A stretch of 64,000 nucleotides of DNA from Sabulibacter ruber (GTDB taxonomy: Bacteria > Bacteroidota > Bacteroidia > Cytophagales > Hymenobacteraceae): contig NZ_JAFFID010000007.1 of the NCBI RefSeq assembly GCF_017355955.1, forward strand, positions 62,001-126,000, given 5' to 3'. A program made the position numbers and the translations under genes. Numbering within the stretch: the stretch's first letter is position 1; every line of letters begins with the position of its first letter. Under the pieces are notes generated by a model. It searched no databases. It worked only from the letters and a program-made list of their open reading frames with translations, and had not been told where the DNA came from. This document shows, in pieces, positions 59,648 to 64,000 of the stretch.

Positions 59648-60370
59648 ATGAGAGGTTTCAGCAAAGCAGAAGAAAGCTTTTTAACCAAGATTTTAGAAAT
59701 ATATAGAATAAACGAAGAGCTAAACAATCCTGTATCCGCGGTAGAGAATTTTGGGGTTTGGAATTTTTTTAATGAATTAGCAAGGGTTTATAATGCCAAT
59801 GTTGAATTCGATAGAAAATCAAAAGTGATCTATTTTGAAGCAGTTGCAGGGAAATACATTGGAAGGGAGTATGAAGAAAAAGTAATCAGTTTCTATCACC
59901 ACACTTCTGTTCTTATATTTCTTCTCAAGTATTTAGAAAGTAATCATCTGATCTCTTTATACTCATTGCCACTTTTCAGTATTGAGACAAGGTCTGCTTT
60001 CAACTATAGTCTTTCAACTGAAGAGCTAACCGAAAACCGAGAAATTAAAGGAGAGAGTGGATTTATAGTGCCGGACCAATTTCTAAATAAGGTGGATTTG
60101 ACATTTGGCGAGGAGAATGACTATTTACATAGCATTGTACATAAATCAATTTTGCCCTCGGAAGAACTCCTTGATTTCATCAAAAATAACTTCAAGGATA
60201 AAGAGCAGATGCGCCACGAGGAGAATTCTCAACTTCAAAGCAAAGCAATAGAAGTATCAGAAGAGTTAGGGAAGAAGTCCTTGAGAATTGCTAAGTACTC
60301 GTTTTGGATTGCTCTTGCATCTCTTCTAATTGCACTTATTGCACCTATTGTCTCTACTGTTCAAGATTAA
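59648..60370 (+). CDS. AT-rich orphan protein with C-terminal membrane helix
   Basis: A 240-residue protein. Its DNA is much more AT-rich than its neighbours and its codons differ, a sign of horizontal transfer. The N-terminal 200 residues are soluble, with charged helices (SKAEESFLTKILEIYRINEE, DKEQMRHEENSQLQSKAIE) but no motif I know. One hydrophobic segment near the end (FWIALASLLIALIAPIVSTV) is a likely membrane anchor. Single-gene, flanked by nth and a strong terminator. It could be an accessory or defence-type protein, but nothing proves it. Confidence 0.65.
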   Translation: MRGFSKAEESFLTKILEIYRINEELNNPVSAVENFGVWNFFNELARVYNANVEFDRKSKVIYFEAVAGKYIGREYEEKVISFYHHTSVLIFLLKYLESNHLISLYSLPLFSIETRSAFNYSLSTEELTENREIKGESGFIVPDQFLNKVDLTFGEENDYLHSIVHKSILPSEELLDFIKNNFKDKEQMRHEENSQLQSKAIEVSEELGKKSLRIAKYSFWIALASLLIALIAPIVSTVQD

Positions 60371-60492
60371 AAAAAAGATTTACAAGAAGTGATTATTGAA
60401 AGTTAGCCTTCCTAAAAAAGAGTCCTTCTAATCCTAGGTAAATCTCGGCCTTAAATAGTGAATAAGGATTAATCTATTAGGAAAACTGAATA

Positions 60493-60539
60493 AAAAAGAA
60501 AACGCTGACTTTTTTATTAATAGTCAGCGTTTTCTTTTT
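60493..60539. terminator. Bidirectional terminator
   Basis: An 18-bp perfect stem (AAAAAGAAAACGCTGACT and complement) around TTTTTATTAAT. It serves the AT-rich gene and the convergent sigma-factor operon. Confidence 0.85.
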
Positions 60540-60554
60540 GGTAAATCTTGTCCT

Positions 60555-60785
60555 TTACGGATGCAAACTCACGTTTTTGGAATAACTAATGATAGCGTCG
60601 GTGACCCGCTCGCTTGGTTGGATGAGCGCTTCCTCCAAGCTTAGCTGGGTGAGGAGCAGATCAGCACAGCTTTCGGCTAAATCCTGGTCCACCATAAGGG
60701 CTTCTTCCAGGGCCTCGCGTTGCTTTTTAGGCAGTTCGTTATAAATGTACTGTACTAGATCATGTTGAGTAAAGGTTTTGATCAT
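60555..60785 (-). CDS. Small protein co-encoded with the ECF sigma factor
   Basis: A 76-residue product starting at ATG 60785 (a longer form from 60800 is possible). It overlaps the 3' end of the sigma gene by 26 bp in another frame, so translation is coupled. The sequence TQHDLVQYIYNELPKKQREA looks like the start of anti-sigma-like/zinc-finger regulators (LxxYLDGEL-type), but it lacks the His-x3-Cys-x2-Cys motif and any membrane helix. Possibly a degenerate or soluble regulator of the sigma factor. Confidence 0.6.
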   Translation of the reverse strand: MIKTFTQHDLVQYIYNELPKKQREALEEALMVDQDLAESCADLLLTQLSLEEALIQPSERVTDAIISYSKNVSLHP

Positions 60786-61359
60786 AGGCTGTTTTATCAT
60801 TGGACATTTTTTTCCGCAAATTGATTAATGCGTATCTCATTCTGCCCAAAGCCGTGTTAATGCTTACACCGGTAGCCTCTGCGATCTCCTGGAAACTCAT
60901 GTCAGCGTAGTGGCGCATGATCAGCACCTCTTTCTGCGCAGCTGGTAACTGCTGAATCAGTTCCCGCAGGCGGGCATGGGTTTCCTCTTTGATCCGGATG
61001 GATTCCACTGATTCCTCTGAAAAGCTCAGCGTGTTAAACACATTGCTGCCGTCTTCCAATGTAATCATTGGGCTCCGTTTCTCCCGGCGAAAATAATCAA
61101 TAGCCAAGTTATGGGCGATACGGCAGATCCAGGATGAAAATTTTCCTTCTTCGTTGTAACGGCCGCTTTTCATGGTATGGATCGCCTTCACAAAGGTTTC
61201 CTGTAGCAGGTCCTCCGCTGTGTAGGTGTCTTTTACAATAAGCAGAATAGTGGTATAAACCTTGCTCTTGTGGCGGCTTACCAATTCCTCAAACGCGCTC
61301 TCGTTACCAGCGATATACGACGTTACCAACGCCGAATCGTTGAGCTGTACTGTATTCAT
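60760..61359 (-). CDS. ECF-type RNA polymerase sigma factor (RpoE-like)
   Basis: A 199-residue group 4 sigma factor. Region 2 is visible (AFEELVSRHKSKVYTTILLI, DLLQETFVKAIHTM, RIAHNLAIDYFRREKR) and region 4 (LPAAQKEVLIMRHYADMSFQ, TGVSINTALGRMRYALINLR). No signal peptide. It is followed by a small overlapping gene but no membrane anti-sigma factor is visible. A consensus housekeeping-type promoter lies 83 nt upstream, so it may be expressed constitutively. Target genes unknown. Confidence 0.92.
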   Translation of the reverse strand: MNTVQLNDSALVTSYIAGNESAFEELVSRHKSKVYTTILLIVKDTYTAEDLLQETFVKAIHTMKSGRYNEEGKFSSWICRIAHNLAIDYFRREKRSPMITLEDGSNVFNTLSFSEESVESIRIKEETHARLRELIQQLPAAQKEVLIMRHYADMSFQEIAEATGVSINTALGRMRYALINLRKKMSNDKTAYDQNLYST

Positions 61360-61441
61360 CTAAATCTACAAATAAGGTAACGTAGAGGTTTATGCCATAT
61401 TGTGAGGTTTCGGTTTAATAGATATGTTTATATGAGTATAT

Positions 61442-61472
61442 CAAATATAGATAATAAGACAGCTAAATGCAA
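61442..61472 (-). promoter_or_regulatory. Strong Bacteroidota-type promoter of the sigma-factor gene
   Basis: On the minus strand, TTG (61470-61472) is followed after exactly 20 nt by TATATTTG (61442-61449), a full match to TTG-N20-TAnnTTTG. This is the best promoter in the window. The 461-bp gap to 61820 holds no gene I can support. Confidence 0.65.
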
Positions 61473-61820
61473 TGGGTGAAAAAAATCTAAAAATATTTTT
61501 TTTCAGATTTCCTTCAGATTTCTGAAAACCGGCCTTTAAACAGGTTAGGCACAGAAAAAGCAAAATCCTCAAAAATCGCTCCAAACGGGCTTCTAAGGCT
61601 GTTGTCTGGCTCGGCAAAAACCTAAAGAGAAGAAACCCAGGGGTTATTGAAAAACGAGGCAAAAATAAATGGCCTTGGCTGTCTCCAGAGCTTAAGGCGA
61701 GGATATTTTCCAATTGTGGTGCAGGCTTTGCTAAAGCAGAAAGGAAATTGGACCGGTTAAAGCCCGTGTGATTTTGCCAGAGGTTTCATTGTGAGTGCCT
61801 TGGCCCTGGTTTAAGAGTTG

Positions 61821-62708
61821 TTAATGAGACAAAGGCCGTTTCTTGATCATGCCCCCTGAGGTGTCATTGATGCTGTGCATGATCAGAAACGCAGACGGGT
61901 CCAGTTCAGAAATGAGGGTTTTCAGGCGCTGTACCTCCAGACGGGTAACCACGCAGTACAGGATATCCACTTCATCGCCGGAAAAGCCGCGCTGCCCTTT
62001 GTAAATAGTGACCGCCCGGCCCAATTGGGTTAAGATAGCCTGCCGGATGGTGACGTTGTGTACCGATACAATGGTAACCCCGGTGTATTCCTCAATGCCG
62101 TGGATGATGAAGTCAATGGTTTTGGAAGCGGTCAGATAGGTAAGCACCGAGTACATGGCCGGTTCAAACCCCAGCAGGAAAGCCGCCACCAGGAACAAGG
62201 CAAGGTTGATGACCAGAATCACGTCCCCGATGGTGAGGCTGGTGCGCTTGCTCACCAGCAGGGCCAGAATCTCGGTGCCATCCAATACGCAGCCACCCCT
62301 GATGGAAAGCCCAATTCCTGCTCCCAGAAAGAACCCGCCAAAGACCGCCGTCAGCAGTTTGTCATCGGTGATGGTGGGGAACTCAATGGTGAATAAAAGC
62401 ACCGCCAGCCCTAAAACCGCCATCAGGCTTTTAAGGGCAAAATTGCGGGCCACCAGCTTGTAGCCCGCAATCAGAAAAGGTGCGTTAAGAAATAAGATAA
62501 GCAATGAAAGTGGAACGCCAACACTCTTGGAAATGAGCATGGAAAGCCCCGTTACCCCACCGTCAATAAAATGGTTGGGGATAAGGAATCCTTTCAGGCC
62601 AAGGCAGGCGGAGCCAATGCCGCAGCAAATAAGCAGGGCATCGCGGAGCCGGCCCCAAGGACGCTTTATTCTCAAGGCGGCTGTAGCCGGGGGTAGCGGA
62701 GGATTCAA
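61821..62708 (-). CDS. YitT-family membrane protein (DUF161 and DUF2179)
   Basis: A 295-residue protein with about five hydrophobic segments (LRDALLICCGIGSACLGLKG, LSLLILFLNAPFLIAG, FGGFFLGAGIGLSIRGG) and a C-terminal soluble DUF2179 domain from about residue 215 (FIIHGIEEYTGVTIVSV, RGFSGDEVDILYCVVTRLE). The GG-rich IDGGVTGLSMLISK is the family mark. Function is not established; it sits in the inner membrane and may be a transporter or channel. Confidence 0.88.
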   Translation of the reverse strand: MNPPLPPATAALRIKRPWGRLRDALLICCGIGSACLGLKGFLIPNHFIDGGVTGLSMLISKSVGVPLSLLILFLNAPFLIAGYKLVARNFALKSLMAVLGLAVLLFTIEFPTITDDKLLTAVFGGFFLGAGIGLSIRGGCVLDGTEILALLVSKRTSLTIGDVILVINLALFLVAAFLLGFEPAMYSVLTYLTASKTIDFIIHGIEEYTGVTIVSVHNVTIRQAILTQLGRAVTIYKGQRGFSGDEVDILYCVVTRLEVQRLKTLISELDPSAFLIMHSINDTSGGMIKKRPLSH

Positions 62709-62726
62709 AGGAACAGAGCGGTTTGG

Positions 62727-63359
62727 TTATTTAACAGAAGTTGGCAGAGCCTGCAGTTGTTGGTTCACTACTGTTAATTGTTTGTTCAGCCCATCATAGT
62801 AGGCTTCAATGCTTCTGCGTTCTGCCGGGGTAAGGTTGGCTTCCAAAAGAGCGGTGCGCTGTTCCAGCAGTTTCACCATCTGCTCCAGTAACTGTATCTT
62901 TTTCTCCTGGGCAAGGCTATAGGTGAATTTTTGCTTGTTGTTACCCGCCGATACCATCTGGCCATCTACCACCACAATGCGGGTCTCGGTGTCTCCTACC
63001 ACTTGTTTTTCATGCTCTATTATAGTGTCATGGGTGAAGATGTCATCGGCTACCAATACTACGCGCCCCTGCGGGCTTACCGCATTCTTTTGTTTGAGCA
63101 TATAGTTCTTACCGTCTGGGAGGCGTACCTGTCCGGTGGGAGAAACAACAGTGCCGTTGCTGTACTGGATAGGTTCCTGCAGTTCATACAGCTTGCCGGC
63201 TTTGTGCTGCACCAGTTTGCCCTGCTGCCAGAAGATGGTGTTGTCTTTGATGTTGGCTTTGGTAACAAGTGAGTCTCCGGTTTGCTGGGCAAAAGCAGCC
63301 TCGGGTAAGTTTAACAAGGCAACCAAAAGCAAAACGGCATAGAGTGCGGTTCTTTTCAT
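62727..63359 (-). CDS. Secreted DUF6799-like protein
   Basis: A 210-residue protein (signal peptide ending LPEAAFAQ). The mature part has repeated short units in which Gly-Lys and a hydrophobic residue alternate (FWQQGKLVQHKAGKLYELQ, PDGKNYMLKQKNAV, SPQGRVVLV), as in DUF6799 proteins of Hymenobacteraceae, then a coiled-coil-like tail (EKKIQLLEQMVKLLEQRTAL). I start at ATG 63359, giving MKRTALYAVLL; a start at 63365 differs by two residues. Periplasmic or surface location; function unknown. Confidence 0.72.
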   Translation of the reverse strand: MKRTALYAVLLLVALLNLPEAAFAQQTGDSLVTKANIKDNTIFWQQGKLVQHKAGKLYELQEPIQYSNGTVVSPTGQVRLPDGKNYMLKQKNAVSPQGRVVLVADDIFTHDTIIEHEKQVVGDTETRIVVVDGQMVSAGNNKQKFTYSLAQEKKIQLLEQMVKLLEQRTALLEANLTPAERRSIEAYYDGLNKQLTVVNQQLQALPTSVK

Positions 63360-63531
63360 AATCATACTTCTTTGTGTAGGCTATATACGGCAAATACTAT
63401 CTAGAAGATGGCATATACGTCCATGGGTTAAGATTTTGATTTTGTCCTTACTTGAAAGATGCAGAGATGTTCTTTGAATAGTATAAAATATGGTGCATCT
63501 TCTGCTGAAATGAGGTCGTATAATCCAGTGT

Positions 63532-63927
63532 ATGGAATATGAAATTTACATGACGCCTGAGTTTAGGAAGGAAGTGAAGCAGGATCTGAAAGTGAAGGAG
63601 AAAGCCAACACTGAGATCAAGGATACTCTGGCAATTGAACGTACTTCCTTCGCGAATGAGCGCACGTTTCTGGCTTATCTGAGAACTTCGCTCTCGCTGA
63701 TTATAGCAGGAATTTCCCTGCACCAGTTTTTCAATACGGCTGTTTCTATGTGGATAGCAGCAGCTTTGATTCCCTTAGGGGTGATCATAGGCGGAATAGG
63801 GTGCCGAAAGTTCATGAAGAAACGTAGCCTTATTCAGCATAAAAGAGATATGTATGTGCCAGCCAAGCAGATGCTGGCCATGCTCAAAGCCGAGAAGGCA
63901 AGCCAGATGAAGATAAGTCCTCAGTAA
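63532..63927 (+). CDS. DUF202 (YidH-type) membrane protein
   Basis: A 131-residue protein. The motif ANERTFLAYLRTSLSLIIAG and a second hydrophobic segment (MWIAAALIPLGVIIGGIGC) are the standard DUF202 signature, with two to three membrane helices. A charged N-terminal extension (residues 1-35) and C-terminal tail flank it. The function is unknown; family members are inner-membrane proteins. The start could also be ATG 63550. Confidence 0.82.
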   Translation: MEYEIYMTPEFRKEVKQDLKVKEKANTEIKDTLAIERTSFANERTFLAYLRTSLSLIIAGISLHQFFNTAVSMWIAAALIPLGVIIGGIGCRKFMKKRSLIQHKRDMYVPAKQMLAMLKAEKASQMKISPQ

Positions 63928-64000
63928 TGAGGTTGGGCAAAGTCTGGTAATTGGATTATTACGGACCAAAGGAGTGCGGCAGCGTGATCTGATGGGTGTT

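Noticed and set aside
61441..61713. Minus-strand 90-codon ORF upstream of the sigma-factor gene
   Set aside because: It contains the consensus promoter and a repeat-like word; product is hydrophobic but without a signal or family resemblance.
1..64000. CRISPR array, tRNA or rRNA genes, prophage
   Set aside because: No evenly spaced direct repeats, no cloverleaf-like or rRNA sequence recognised, and no phage structural or integrase genes among the proteins.

Overview
The window looks like a chromosomal segment of a Bacteroidota bacterium. Cytophagales is likely, probably a Hymenobacteraceae member such as a Rufibacter or Pontibacter relative; the genus is inference from general resemblance, not a search. 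Supporting signs are the gliding-motility genes gldB, gldD and gldE, a giant secreted protein with a type IX secretion C-terminal domain, a SusC/SusD pair, promoters of the Bacteroidota type (TTG, then TAnnTTTG), little Shine-Dalgarno sequence, and the gene order mutY-ssb-gldE-gldD beside HU-TPR-rng. I saw no rRNA, tRNA, CRISPR array or prophage.

Layout. 1-4019: end of sucA, then sucB and lpd (2-oxoglutarate dehydrogenase). 4108-10710: giant T9SS cargo protein, then an OMPP1/FadL-type porin and a Tyr/Gly-rich lipoprotein on the minus strand. 10914-17623: housekeeping genes proS, a LOG-family hydrolase, hemH, era and der. 17691-19334: three small related lipoproteins and an orphan protein. 19482-22964: murQ with a BadF-type sugar kinase, a small cytochrome b5-like protein and an arginase-fold protein with damaged metal motifs. 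23121-33081: lipid catabolism, with an acyl-CoA ligase, a MarR regulator and a fadN-fadA-fadE beta-oxidation run. 33664-38693: SusC/SusD uptake locus. 38778-43850: secreted and tubby-like proteins and recG. 44306-55117: xthA, the gliding/DNA-repair block, gldB and a glycosyltransferase. 55226-63927: a serine hydrolase, an S41 peptidase, nth, an AT-rich membrane protein, an ECF sigma factor, a YitT transporter, a DUF6799-like protein and a DUF202 protein.

The most unusual content is between genes. (1) A small element family has about 30-bp inverted ends of the type TGTCATCCTGAAAGGAT. Two full copies carry a GIY-YIG nuclease gene, one intact and one frameshifted, and they sit in the two gaps of the fadN-fadA-fadE run. 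Two shorter copies lack the gene but keep pieces of its leader or inner ends, so they look like deletion derivatives. (2) A roughly 40-bp hairpin family (TTTT and AAAA blocks around a tetraloop) occurs about 20 times, in most intergenic gaps and often next to a separate terminator. (3) Two other inverted-repeat units lie at 12516-12678 and 21425-21818. The GIY-YIG element is my best candidate for an undescribed mobile system; its novelty is unverified.
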